A stretch of DNA of 64,000 nt from Pseudomonas sessilinigenes (GTDB lineage: Bacteria; Pseudomonadota; Gammaproteobacteria; Pseudomonadales; Pseudomonadaceae): NCBI RefSeq assembly GCF_003850565.1, contig NZ_CP027706.1:5456001-5520000 (forward strand), read 5' to 3'. Positions 36,529-44,787 of the stretch are shown in pieces. Under the pieces are notes generated by a model. It had not been told where the DNA came from and made no database searches. It saw only the letters and a program-made list of their open reading frames with translations. The translations under genes were made by a program, and so were the position numbers. Position 1 is the stretch's first letter. Each line of letters begins with the position of its first letter.

Positions 36529-37832
36529 GGCGTGGAGGCTACCTCTGGCACCTGGCCCTGAGCATGGGCACGCGCCTGGCGATGATCGGCCTGCGCCTGC
36601 TGCGCAACATACTCCTGGCGCGGCTACTGGGCCCGGCGGATCGCGGCCTGTTCGCCCTGCTCAGTACCCTGCCGGACCTGATCGCCGCGCTCACCAGCGG
36701 CGGTCTCAATACGGCAGTGGGGTATGACGCTGCGCGCCAGCGCCCCATGGCGCTGCTGCTGACCCAGGTCCTGGTCTACGGCTGCCTGCTGGCCAGCCTG
36801 CTGACCCTTGCCGCACTGGCCCTGATCAACACCCTGGGCAGCCAGTGGGAGCTGAGCCTGCAACTGGGGAGCCTGGCCTGGCTACTGCTGCTGGCGGTGC
36901 CGATCACGGTGCTCAAGAGCGGCCTGCTGACCCTGCACAACGCCGATGGCCGGGTCGAAGCCTTCAATGCCCTGCGGTTGCTGGAGTCCCTGGTGCCCTT
37001 GGTGTTGTTCGTCGGCCTGTGGTGGATCTGGCGCGACCAGCCGTTGTCCGCGGCGCTGGTCAGTTGGTTGGGGGGCACCCTGCTGGTGGTCGTGGTGGGC
37101 TGGTGCTGGCTGGCGCGCTTTCACGACCTGCGCTTGCGCTGGCAGTCCGGCGAACAAGGCCGGCTCCTGCGCTATAGCGCCCAGAGCCATCCCGGTGTCC
37201 TGGCCCAGCAGTTGATGCTGCGCTCGGACTATCTGTTCATCGGCGCCTTGCTCGACCCCACGGCCCTTGGCTGGTATGCCATGGCCAGCGCCGCCGCCGA
37301 GCTGTTGCTGATCATTCCCGAGGCCGTGACCACGCCCCTGATGAAGCGCCTGTTACAGCAAGGCAATGGCATCGAGCAGCTTACCGCCCTGGCCCTGCGC
37401 CTGACCGCCACGGTCATGCTCGGCGCTTGCCTTGCCATGGCGCTGATCGGCCAGTGGTTGATCGTGACCCTGTTCGGTGCGGCCTATGCCCCGGCCTACC
37501 AAGCACTGTTGGCCCTGCTGCCCGGGCTGTTGGGCCTGTGCTACGCCAGCATCCTGCGCCTGGACCTGCTGGGCAAGCAGCGGCCCGGCACCCTGTCGTT
37601 GATGCTGGGGGCCGGCGCGCTGCTGAACCTGGCCCTGAACGCGCTGCTGATCCCGCGGCTGGGCATCGTCGGTGCGGGCCTGGCTTCGTCCATCGCCTAC
37701 CTGGCGGTAAGCCTGGCAATGCTCGCACTGTACTGTCGGCTCAGCGGTATTGCCTGGTACCGCACCCTGTTTCTGCTACCGGCAGACATCGTCTACCTGC
37801 GCCACTTGTTGCGCCCCAAGGAAAAGGCCTGA
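36525..37832 (+). CDS. Wzx-type polysaccharide flippase
   Basis: A 435-residue MATE-like/Wzx flippase with twelve or more helices. Typical segments are RNILLARLLGPADRGLFALL near the N terminus and the repeated NxGLG-like turn in LLIPRLGIVGAGLASSIAYL near the C terminus. It moves the lipid-linked repeat to the periplasm for the Wzy-like polymerase. It overlaps the deacetylase stop (ATGA) and the next gene by one base. Confidence 0.87.
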   Translation: MRRGGYLWHLALSMGTRLAMIGLRLLRNILLARLLGPADRGLFALLSTLPDLIAALTSGGLNTAVGYDAARQRPMALLLTQVLVYGCLLASLLTLAALALINTLGSQWELSLQLGSLAWLLLLAVPITVLKSGLLTLHNADGRVEAFNALRLLESLVPLVLFVGLWWIWRDQPLSAALVSWLGGTLLVVVVGWCWLARFHDLRLRWQSGEQGRLLRYSAQSHPGVLAQQLMLRSDYLFIGALLDPTALGWYAMASAAAELLLIIPEAVTTPLMKRLLQQGNGIEQLTALALRLTATVMLGACLAMALIGQWLIVTLFGAAYAPAYQALLALLPGLLGLCYASILRLDLLGKQRPGTLSLMLGAGALLNLALNALLIPRLGIVGAGLASSIAYLAVSLAMLALYCRLSGIAWYRTLFLLPADIVYLRHLLRPKEKA

Positions 37833-39757
37833 TGAAACCCCGTTCCCTGTTCGCCCTGATGCTATTCGTGGCGCCGTCGCTGTACGCGGCCCCCATGCAG
37901 TGGGGCGATATCCGCGATGGCAGCCTGTACCTGCAGGCCGCTGCCGCCGACACCCTGCATCTGCGCTGGAGCCCCGCGTGGCAAAGCGACGCCAACCACG
38001 AGCAGTTGTATTTGCTGGCGCCTGACGGCCAGTTGCTGCAAGCGCTGGATATCCCCGCCAGCCAAGCCTATGGCCAGCAGGATATCCACCTGCCTGCGGC
38101 CCAGGGCGACTATCGCCTGCAAGTCCCGGGCTACAGCTTTCGCAATTTCAAGATCGGCCATGACAGCGCCACTCAAGCCCAGTTCGAGCCGGCCAAAGTG
38201 CATTTCAGCGCCGATGTCGCCGAAGGGGCCGAGCTGTATTTTCAGGTGGCCGCAGGGGAGCGAGCGGTGCTGGCTGGCAAGTATCACGGTGGTGTCAGCG
38301 TGTTGCAGGCCGTGCGCCTGAGCGATGGCTTGCAAGTGCGATTGAAGCTGGAGCGCCACGAACAGTACCCGCAATTCGACCAGGTCCCGTTGCCACCGGC
38401 CAGCCAGGATGAAGTCTGGCGCCTGTCAATGGGCGGCTCCGGCAAGGTCGGGTTCTGGCTCGATGGCACCGCCAACCTGTTCGCCCAGGACCTGCACCAA
38501 TTGCATCCATTGCAGTGGACCCCGGGACAGGTGGAGCTGACGCTCAAGCCGCAGGCTCGGGGTCCCAGCCCGTACTTGGGTATCGCCCTGCCCTACGCCC
38601 AGCCGCCGCAGTCGACCTTCGAACTGCTACGGGCCCTGGGCGCCCGATCGGCCAACTTCTACAGCTTCGTCGATGTGATCAAGAGCGAACCGCTGCGGGA
38701 AATCGGCTTTCGTCGCCTGTATCGCGAAATGTTCGCCATCGATCACGACATCACCCTCCTGGCAGGTACCGGGCGCCGTCCGGTACTGGAGGCCGATCGC
38801 CAGACCCTTGCGGGGCTCGATGCCTGGCTGGCCGACAGCGCGCAGTTGGGCAACCGAGGCACGCACTACCTGGCCTTTGCCGACGAACCCAACCTGAACT
38901 ACCCAAGCTATGCCGCGTTCGCCGCCTATTTCGGGCAGATGCTGGAGCACACCCGGGCCAATCCCGATACCCGCGCAGCCGGGGTACGTATTGCCATGCC
39001 AGCCAGCTCCAGGCTATTGGACGGGCCATTCCGGGTCGGTGCCGGGCAACGCCGGGGCATCGACTGGGCGCAGCGGCTGCTGCAAGAACATGGCGAGGAT
39101 ATCGATGCCCTGGCCTGGCACGAATGGATGGTGCGCGATCTGCTGGCCACCCGGCGCTACCGCGACAGCGTGCGCGCCGCTGCGCAATTGGTGGGGCTGG
39201 ACGAGCACGGCCGGCCACGCAAGGCGCTGCTGTTGAGCCAGACCAATATTTCCAGCGGCCCGGACCTCAGCCCCTACCAGCAAGACACCCACTATGCGGC
39301 GCTGTGGTGGATGTCGGTAGTGGTCAACGCTTCGCAGGACGGCCTGCTGGACATGCTCAACTGGTTCCAGGCCGCCGACGAACCCGAGTATCCCAAGGGC
39401 ATGCTGGCCCTGCGCGACGCCCAGCGCTTTGCCCTCAAGCCGGTGGCCAAGGCCCAGCAATTCATCCAGCAGCACTGGCTGGGCGAGGTCCAGGCGCTGG
39501 ACAACCCGGCCTTCGAGGTGGACGCCCTGGCCCTGCGCGATGGCGCCCGTCACAGCTTGCTGGGAGTGGCCAAGACCCTACGGCCACACACCATCGAGCT
39601 GGCGGCGACGACCGATCTCTGCCAGTCCGGCCCTCGTCTGGAGTTGCTGGGGCCCGACGGCTACAGCCATGACGCACCGGTGCAGTGCCATGCCGGCCGT
39701 GCAGTGTTCCAACTGCCCGGCGAGACCCTGTTCGCCTTGACCTGGAAAACCCTATGA
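37832..39757 (+). CDS. Periplasmic TIM-barrel glycosidase-like protein of EPS operon
   Basis: A 641-residue exported protein that I do not recognise as a named family. A signal peptide covers residues 1-20 (ending YAAP). Residues 20-260 look like beta-sandwich, and residues 270-560 read like a clan-A glycoside hydrolase barrel: ARSANFYSF, HYLAFADEPNLNY (an Asp-Glu-Pro at 351-353, close to the Asn-Glu-Pro of the acid/base residue) and DALAWHEWMVRDL (Glu 431). Its position in the operon mirrors the GH39 enzyme PslG in the Psl cluster. It may trim or release polymer in the periplasm. Confidence 0.6.
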   Translation: MKPRSLFALMLFVAPSLYAAPMQWGDIRDGSLYLQAAAADTLHLRWSPAWQSDANHEQLYLLAPDGQLLQALDIPASQAYGQQDIHLPAAQGDYRLQVPGYSFRNFKIGHDSATQAQFEPAKVHFSADVAEGAELYFQVAAGERAVLAGKYHGGVSVLQAVRLSDGLQVRLKLERHEQYPQFDQVPLPPASQDEVWRLSMGGSGKVGFWLDGTANLFAQDLHQLHPLQWTPGQVELTLKPQARGPSPYLGIALPYAQPPQSTFELLRALGARSANFYSFVDVIKSEPLREIGFRRLYREMFAIDHDITLLAGTGRRPVLEADRQTLAGLDAWLADSAQLGNRGTHYLAFADEPNLNYPSYAAFAAYFGQMLEHTRANPDTRAAGVRIAMPASSRLLDGPFRVGAGQRRGIDWAQRLLQEHGEDIDALAWHEWMVRDLLATRRYRDSVRAAAQLVGLDEHGRPRKALLLSQTNISSGPDLSPYQQDTHYAALWWMSVVVNASQDGLLDMLNWFQAADEPEYPKGMLALRDAQRFALKPVAKAQQFIQQHWLGEVQALDNPAFEVDALALRDGARHSLLGVAKTLRPHTIELAATTDLCQSGPRLELLGPDGYSHDAPVQCHAGRAVFQLPGETLFALTWKTL

Positions 39758-40458
39758 ATCGCTTGACCGGCCTGCTGGCCAAGATTCGCCGCAAGGGCCT
39801 GCGCGGCAGCCTGCGCCTGCTGCGCGAACGTTTCTTCTACTACCACTGGGAGCTGTTGACCCTGGAGCGCCCCCTGGCGCTGCCGGTGCCCTGCCCCATC
39901 AGCCCCGAGCGCTGGCCCCAAGTGCGCATCACCCGGGAGCTGCTGCCGGCCTTCGACAAGTACTTCAAGGCGCAGCTACCGGCCATTCGCGGCCTGCTGG
40001 ACAAGGGCAGTCGCGGCAGCGCCCACCTGGATCACGAAGGCAACGTGATGATGATGGTGTGGATCAGCGAGCGTGATTACTACGACGATCAGTTGTATCG
40101 CTGCTGGATGCGCATGCCGCCTGGCTGCCTGTACCAGTTCGCCGGGGAATGCGCGTTGCCCTACCGTGGCTCGGGGGTGGTGATCCTGGCGCAGAAGATG
40201 CTCTGGGAGGAGTACCGCGAGCGCGGCTTCAAGGCCACCCGGGCACTGGTTAACGTACGCAATGAGGCCGCGTTGAAGATGCACATGCGCCTGGGCTTCC
40301 AGGAGGTCGGCGAATCCTTGCATGTCTATTGCCTGTTGCGCTGCCTGCACTTGCATCGCCGCCGGCCCTATCACCAGACGCGCCTGCATCACCTCAGGCG
40401 CGGTCGCCTGGCCGAGCAGCAGGCCGCGGCCAGCCAGATCGACAAGGAGCGCACGTGA
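39754..40458 (+). CDS. GNAT-family acetyltransferase of EPS operon
   Basis: A 234-residue protein. The first 40 residues are basic (KIRRKGLRGSLRLLRERFFYY); the rest fits a GNAT fold, with WEEYRERGFKATRALVNVRNEAALKMHMRLGFQEVGE as the closing strands. The usual R/Q-x-x-G-x-G/A acetyl-CoA loop is poorly conserved. It overlaps both neighbours by 4 bp. With the next gene it probably acylates a repeat-unit sugar; the target is not known. Confidence 0.68.
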   Translation: MNRLTGLLAKIRRKGLRGSLRLLRERFFYYHWELLTLERPLALPVPCPISPERWPQVRITRELLPAFDKYFKAQLPAIRGLLDKGSRGSAHLDHEGNVMMMVWISERDYYDDQLYRCWMRMPPGCLYQFAGECALPYRGSGVVILAQKMLWEEYRERGFKATRALVNVRNEAALKMHMRLGFQEVGESLHVYCLLRCLHLHRRRPYHQTRLHHLRRGRLAEQQAAASQIDKERT

Positions 40459-41582
40459 CCCTGCGTTGGCAATGGTGCACCAGCCTGTGCACCGAAAACT
40501 TCCCCGCACAAGCCTATGAACGACTGTGCGAAGCGACCGAACAGGCTACCCCGTTCAATCGCCTGGGCTGGCTGCGCGGCGCCGAACAGGCCCTGACCGA
40601 GCACCAGGCATTGCACATCCTGATGGGCTGGCAGGACGCGGAGTTGCTGCTGTGCCTGCCATTGATCGCCGGGCGAGAGTCCCGTGGCGGCCTGCCATTG
40701 CGGGTCTTGCGGCACTTGGGGCACCCACTGAGCGATCGCCTGGCGCTGTTGGTGGCGCCCGCTGCAAGGTCGGCCATGGCCGAAGCCCTGGGCCAGATTC
40801 GCCGGCGCCTGCCCCACGATTTGCTGCAACTGCACGAGCTGGTCGATGCCGCCGGCGTGCTGGAGCCTTGGCGCCGGGCCAGCAGCTATGGCGAACAGTC
40901 GCTGGGATGCCGCGTACCGGAGCACCAGATTCTTCCCAGCGATCGCGAAGAAGCCAGCGGGACCCTGCGCTATGAACTGCGTCGGGCAAAGAAACGCTGC
41001 GCCGAAATCGATGCGCGGGTCGTTCGCCTGTCCCCCAGCGCGCAAGACATCGACCAGGTCCTGCAGAGGCTTTGCGAAGTGGAACAGTCCAGCTGGAAAG
41101 GCACCGATGGCCTGGGGATCTTCTCTGGAGCGCGGCGCCAGCAATGGATGTTCAGCGCCTTGCACGCCCTGGCAGCCGAAGATCGGGTGCGAGTGGCGAT
41201 GCTGGAACACCAGGGGCGCTGCATCAGCTATCGCCTGGGACTCCTGGAGCGCGGGCGCCTGTATGACTACAACATCGCCTTTCTCGCCGACTACGCCAAC
41301 CTGGGCAGCGGCCGGCTGTTGCTGGACGAGTGGATTCGCTGGGGCCTGGAGGACGGCTGGCAGTGGGTCGACGCTTCCCGAGTGAGCCTCAGCCGCTCCA
41401 GCCACCAGTTGCATGAACGCCTCAGTGGCCTGGTGGAGCACCAGCGCTGGAGTTTCTACAGTTGGCGTCCGCGCGGCTTGCTGGCGGGGCTCGGCGAGCG
41501 CCTCTGGCAACGACTCAAGCCTCATTTCAAGGCCTGGCGCGAACGTCGCCTGGCCGCTACTGCCAAGAAGGTTCGTCCATGA
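40455..41582 (+). CDS. GNAT/FemAB-like acetyltransferase of EPS operon
   Basis: A 375-residue protein resembling the BioF2-like group of GNAT acetyltransferases found in polysaccharide clusters. The N half (FNRLGWLRGAEQALTEHQ) and C half (SYRLGLLERGRLYDYNIAF, LGSGRLLLDEWIRWGLEDG) have the double-GNAT layout. GTG 40455 is preceded by GGAG and overlaps the upstream stop. It likely N-acylates an amino sugar, working with the preceding GNAT. Confidence 0.72.
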   Translation: MTLRWQWCTSLCTENFPAQAYERLCEATEQATPFNRLGWLRGAEQALTEHQALHILMGWQDAELLLCLPLIAGRESRGGLPLRVLRHLGHPLSDRLALLVAPAARSAMAEALGQIRRRLPHDLLQLHELVDAAGVLEPWRRASSYGEQSLGCRVPEHQILPSDREEASGTLRYELRRAKKRCAEIDARVVRLSPSAQDIDQVLQRLCEVEQSSWKGTDGLGIFSGARRQQWMFSALHALAAEDRVRVAMLEHQGRCISYRLGLLERGRLYDYNIAFLADYANLGSGRLLLDEWIRWGLEDGWQWVDASRVSLSRSSHQLHERLSGLVEHQRWSFYSWRPRGLLAGLGERLWQRLKPHFKAWRERRLAATAKKVRP

Positions 41583-42346
41583 AGCACTCCCGGCTGCAGC
41601 AGGTCATCGTCAATGCCGACGACTTCGGCCTCGACCCCGAATACAACCAACTGACCCTGCGCGCGTTCCAGCGCGGGGTCATCAGCTCGGCCACTCTGAT
41701 GGCCAACATGCCGGCCTTCGAAGACGCCTGCCGCCTGGCCAATCAGCACGCCCTGCTGGGGCGTATCGGCCTGCACTTCAACCTGACCTATGGTGCCCCC
41801 TTGAGCCAGGCAATCGCTGGCCAACCGCTATTCTGCGATGCCCAGGGCCAGTTCGATCTGCACCTGCGGCGCTCGGCCCTGCATTTGCCGGCCGCGGCCA
41901 GGACCGCCGTGTGGCAAGAGCTGCAAGCCCAGTGGGAGCGTTGCCTGGACCACGGGGTGAGGCCCAGCCATATCGATTCGCACCAGCATGTGCACAACAT
42001 CTGGCCGATCGCGATGATCGTCGCGCGCTTCGCCGCCCAGCAGAGGGTGCCCGTACGGCTGGCGCGCAATGTCGGCGGCAACATCGGCCCGCTCAAGTGG
42101 CTGTTCAAAAGCTCGTTGAATCGTCGGATGCGTTGGCTATCGGGGGCCTCGGCCGACAGGGTCTGCACCCCCAGGGACCTGCTCGACGGCTTGCGCCCGC
42201 ACGGCCTGATCGAGGTGGTCGCCCATCCGACCCAGTTGGACAACGGTGATTTCGGCGACGACTACCTGCCACCCCGGCAATCCCTGGACCACTTGCTCGA
42301 CCAAGCGCTACCCGGCTACCAGCGCATCGCCTACAGCGATCTGTAG
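41579..42346 (+). CDS. ChbG/YdjC-type carbohydrate deacetylase
   Basis: A 255-residue YdjC/ChbG protein, the metal-dependent deacetylase family acting on N-acetylated sugars. Motifs are IVNADDFGLDPEYN (Asp pair), SHIDSHQHVHNIWPI (metal histidines), GLHFNLT and VVAHPTQ. It is the last gene of the operon and the second deacetylase, so the polymer probably contains an amino sugar that is partly deacetylated. The first ATG overlaps the previous stop codon. Confidence 0.85.
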   Translation: MKHSRLQQVIVNADDFGLDPEYNQLTLRAFQRGVISSATLMANMPAFEDACRLANQHALLGRIGLHFNLTYGAPLSQAIAGQPLFCDAQGQFDLHLRRSALHLPAAARTAVWQELQAQWERCLDHGVRPSHIDSHQHVHNIWPIAMIVARFAAQQRVPVRLARNVGGNIGPLKWLFKSSLNRRMRWLSGASADRVCTPRDLLDGLRPHGLIEVVAHPTQLDNGDFGDDYLPPRQSLDHLLDQALPGYQRIAYSDL

Positions 42347-42366
42347 GGTCGGCCATAAGGCGCGCT

Positions 42367-42384
42367 GCAGCCTTGAACGGCTGC
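42367..42384. terminator. Possible hairpin after the EPS operon
   Basis: A 6-bp stem GCAGCC / GGCTGC with a TTGAAC loop lies 20 bp after the ChbG stop. It has no T-run, so termination at this site would be weak. Confidence 0.3.
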
Positions 42385-42465
42385 GAGACCGGAGCCTGCA
42401 ACCACCTGGTCGATGGGTAACAGCGGCTGCCTACCGGACTTGGGCACGAAACGCTGGGCGATGCT

Positions 42466-42732
42466 TCAATGATGGGCGCGCTTGAGCTCCCCGATATGAC
42501 TGGCGTTGTGGGCCAGGTCATAGCGCAATTCGGCCACCAGTTCGTTGATTTCCCGGCAGCCGTTGAGCTGCGCGGCATCGATGCCGGTCACCAGCAGGTC
42601 GACGCGATCGGGCTCACGGTCGCCGAAGACCTTCACCGTCATCGACAGGTCGGGGCTCAGGGTGCATTGGCATCGCTTGGGCAGGAAACTGCTTTCGATG
42701 ATGTTGCGCAACTCCAGGGCAGATAGAAACAT
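42466..42732 (-). CDS. DUF1652 small protein
   Basis: An 88-residue DUF1652 protein, a family found in Pseudomonas with unknown role. It starts MFLSALELRNIIESSFLPKRC and carries the central VKVFGDREPDRVDLLVTGID, which reads as a short beta-rich domain. ATG 42730-42732 has GGAGAG eight bases ahead; upstream in-frame codons lack this. It converges on the end of the EPS operon and is not part of it. Confidence 0.82.
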   Translation of the reverse strand: MFLSALELRNIIESSFLPKRCQCTLSPDLSMTVKVFGDREPDRVDLLVTGIDAAQLNGCREINELVAELRYDLAHNASHIGELKRAHH

Positions 42733-42947
42733 GGCGACTCTCTCCTTCTTCGAGGCGACCAATCGACAGGCCAAGCGCCTGCCAGTGGCGACGTCCGTGT
42801 TCGATGTCGTGGCCCGGCCTGCGGGATCTGCATACACGGGGCCAGGGTTCAGACTATGCGGCTTTGGCGAGTCTGTTAAATTCGATTTGGCTCTGAGCCG
42901 CAGTTTTTTTGACGCGAACCCGTCCGTTCCTCACTGGAGTACCGTCC

Positions 42948-43253
42948 TTGATTACCTGCCATGTCCGCTATGTGATCGACCCCTACCAACTGGCCGAGTT
43001 CGAGGCCTACGCCAAGGCCTGGATTGCCGTGGTGCAGCGCCTGGGCGGTACCCACCATGGCTACTTCCTGCCCAGTGAAGGGGCCAGCAACATCGCCCAC
43101 TGCCTGTTCAGTTTCCCGTCCCTGGCCGACTACGAGGCCTATCGCCAGGCGGCCCTTGGCGATCCGCAAAGCGTGGCCCTGGTGGATTCGGTGGTAGAGA
43201 AGAAATTCATCCTCAGCTACGAACGCAGCTTCATGCGGCCACTGCTGTCCTGA
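42948..43253 (+). CDS. NIPSNAP-family protein
   Basis: A 101-residue NIPSNAP/DUF1330-like protein, a dimeric alpha-beta barrel family with no settled function. The pattern ITCHVRYVIDPYQLAEFEAYAKAW and the strand FLPSEGASNIAHCLFSFPSLADYEAY are recognisable. I take TTG 42948 as start because GGAG lies eight bases upstream and the family begins right there; the frame opens further upstream without support. It converges with ilvA with 13 bp between. Confidence 0.8.
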   Translation: MITCHVRYVIDPYQLAEFEAYAKAWIAVVQRLGGTHHGYFLPSEGASNIAHCLFSFPSLADYEAYRQAALGDPQSVALVDSVVEKKFILSYERSFMRPLLS

Positions 43254-43266
43254 CCGTCCCTGCACT

Positions 43267-44313
43267 TCAGGCTTGCGCCACGGCAGTGCACAGCGCCGCC
43301 CGCTCGGCCACGTGGCGCAGGCTGTCGAAGTTGATATTGGCTCCCGAGTCGATGGCCACCAGGGTCTGGCCACGGGCACCGCTGTCGGCGACGTAGCGCT
43401 TGATGCCCGCTACCGCCAGGGCCCCGGAAGGTTCGGTGATCGAGCGGGTATCGTCGTAGATGTCCTTGATCGCGGCACACAGTTCGTCGTTGCTGACGCT
43501 GATGACCTGGTCCACATGCTGGCGGCAGATCTGGAAGCCGTACTCGCCGATCTGCGCCACCGCGACACCGTCGGCGAAAGTGCCCACCGTCGGCAGGATC
43601 ACCCGCTCCCCCGCCAGCAACGCCTGCTGCAGGCAATTGGAGTGTTCGGACTCGACACCGACGATACGGATCTGCGGCTGCAGGTATTTCACATAGGCCG
43701 CGATCCCGGCGATCAACCCGCCGCCGCCCACCGGCACGAAGATCGCATCCAGGGGGCCCTGGTGCTGGCGCAGGATCTCCATGGCCACCGTACCCTGCCC
43801 GGCGATCACATGGGGGTCGTCGAAAGGCGGCACGAAGGTACAACCGGTGCGCTCGGCCAGCGCCAGGGCGTGGGCCAGGGCGAACGGAAAGCTCGGCCCA
43901 TGCAACAGGGCCTCGCCGCCACGACTACGTACCCCCAGGACCTTGAGCTCCGGGGTGGTTTCAGGCATGACGATGGTGGCCTTGATCCCCAGCTCCCGGG
44001 CCGCCAGGGCCACGCCCTGGGCATGGTTGCCGGCAGATGCGGTGATCACCCCACGCTGTTTCTGCTCAGCGCTCAGTTGCGCCAGCCGGTTGTACGCACC
44101 GCGGATCTTGAAGGAGAAGGTCGGCTGCAGGTCCTCGCGCTTGAGCAGCACCTGGTTGCCCAGGCGCAGGGACAATGCCGGCGCCACTTGCAGCGGCGTG
44201 CAGATGGCCAGGTCGTAGACCGGGGCGGCCAGGATCATCTTCACATAGTGTTCCAGCAAGGCCATGTCGGTGCTGGGCGCGGGGGTACTGGCAAGACGGC
44301 TGGGGTGACTCAT
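43267..44313 (-). CDS. ilvA: Threonine ammonia-lyase, catalytic domain only
   Basis: A 348-residue fold-II PLP enzyme that deaminates threonine to 2-oxobutanoate. The PLP lysine is K69 in PTFSFKIRGAYN; SAGNHAQGVALAA and the phosphate loop VGGGGLIAG follow. The protein stops just after SGANINFDSLRHVAE, so both C-terminal ACT-like regulatory domains of biosynthetic IlvA (about 500 residues) are absent. It may escape isoleucine feedback at the enzyme level. Its mRNA leader carries an apparent attenuator with isoleucine codons. The ribosome site AGGAGAT is seven bases before the ATG. Confidence 0.9.
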   Translation of the reverse strand: MSHPSRLASTPAPSTDMALLEHYVKMILAAPVYDLAICTPLQVAPALSLRLGNQVLLKREDLQPTFSFKIRGAYNRLAQLSAEQKQRGVITASAGNHAQGVALAARELGIKATIVMPETTPELKVLGVRSRGGEALLHGPSFPFALAHALALAERTGCTFVPPFDDPHVIAGQGTVAMEILRQHQGPLDAIFVPVGGGGLIAGIAAYVKYLQPQIRIVGVESEHSNCLQQALLAGERVILPTVGTFADGVAVAQIGEYGFQICRQHVDQVISVSNDELCAAIKDIYDDTRSITEPSGALAVAGIKRYVADSGARGQTLVAIDSGANINFDSLRHVAERAALCTAVAQA

Positions 44314-44355
44314 GATGGATCTCCTGGCTGTGTTCGAAGCCCGGGAGACAGAGAG

Positions 44356-44421
44356 AAAAAACCCGCCTCCAGGGCGGGTTGGGTGCAGTCGTCAGCAAGC
44401 CCGCCAATAAGGAATGGCGGT
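44356..44421 (-). promoter_or_regulatory. Transcription attenuator upstream of ilvA
   Basis: Four segments are arranged as in trp-type attenuators (minus strand). Segment 1 is CCGCC (44420-44416), segment 2 GGCGGG (44405-44400), segment 3 ACCCGCC (44379-44373) and segment 4 GGCGGGT followed by six T (44367-44356). Pairs 1:2, 2:3 and 3:4 are all perfect; 3:4 plus the T-run is a rho-independent terminator. A short reading frame with Ile-Ile-Thr-Ala-Ile codons covers segments 1 and 2. Isoleucine shortage would stall the ribosome over segment 1 and favour 2:3. Confidence 0.78.
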
Positions 44422-44460
44422 AATAATGCTTGGCTGGGAACGTACGGCAGAAAAAGTCAT
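44392..44460 (-). CDS. Putative ilvA leader peptide
   Basis: A 22-codon reading frame that starts ATG at 44458-44460 and stops TGA at 44392-44394. Its middle reads PSIITAIPYW, with ATT ATT ACC GCC ATT lying on attenuator segment 1 and the stop codon between segments 2 and 3, as needed for the switch. No Shine-Dalgarno sequence is present before it (the preceding bases read ttttcctcc), so it would have to be initiated from a very short or leaderless mRNA. A TTTAAT box lies about 15 bases upstream as a possible -10. Confidence 0.6.
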   Translation of the reverse strand: MTFSAVRSQPSIITAIPYWRAC

Positions 44461-44530
44461 GGAGGAAAACTAGCGAATTAAATCCGCTCTCGCAAGCCCC
44501 GGATCGGCCTATTTTGCCTTGAGACCTTAT

Positions 44531-44556
44531 ATATGAAACGTATATGATTCGTATAT
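44531..44556 (+). promoter_or_regulatory. 11-bp repeated operator upstream of ParD-like gene
   Basis: Two head-to-tail copies, ATATGAAACGT (44531-44541) and ATATGATTCGT (44542-44552), then a third ATAT. The 11-bp period puts the copies on one face of the helix, as expected for cooperative binding of a ribbon-helix-helix dimer chain. It lies 30 bp before the ParD-like gene and is also within reach of the divergent ilvA leader promoter. Confidence 0.55.
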
Positions 44557-44586
44557 TCACCCCACCCAAAGAGGACCTCCCGCGAC

Positions 44587-44787
44587 ATGGGTATCGTCAA
44601 GATCTCCGATGAGTTGCATGAGCAGATCCGCGTGGCCAGTGCCACCATGGATCGTTCGATCAATGCCCAGGCCGAGTTCTGGATGAAGATTGGCCTGCTG
44701 GCCGAGCTCAATCCGCATCTGGCCTATAACGACCTGATCAACAAGCTGTTGTTGAACAAACCCGACCTGCTCAGGGGTCGTGCATGA
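44587..44787 (+). CDS. ParD-like ribbon-helix-helix protein
   Basis: A 66-residue protein of the ParD-like antitoxin family. The beginning GIVKISDELHEQIRVASATMDRSINAQAEFWMKIG is the ribbon-helix-helix DNA-binding domain: a short strand (VKIS) followed by two helices. The tail LAELNPHLAYNDLINKLLLNK is the family's extension. It overlaps the methionine aminopeptidase gene by 4 bp (ATGA), the spacing seen in toxin-antitoxin pairs. It probably represses its own operon through the repeats upstream. Confidence 0.82.
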   Translation: MGIVKISDELHEQIRVASATMDRSINAQAEFWMKIGLLAELNPHLAYNDLINKLLLNKPDLLRGRA

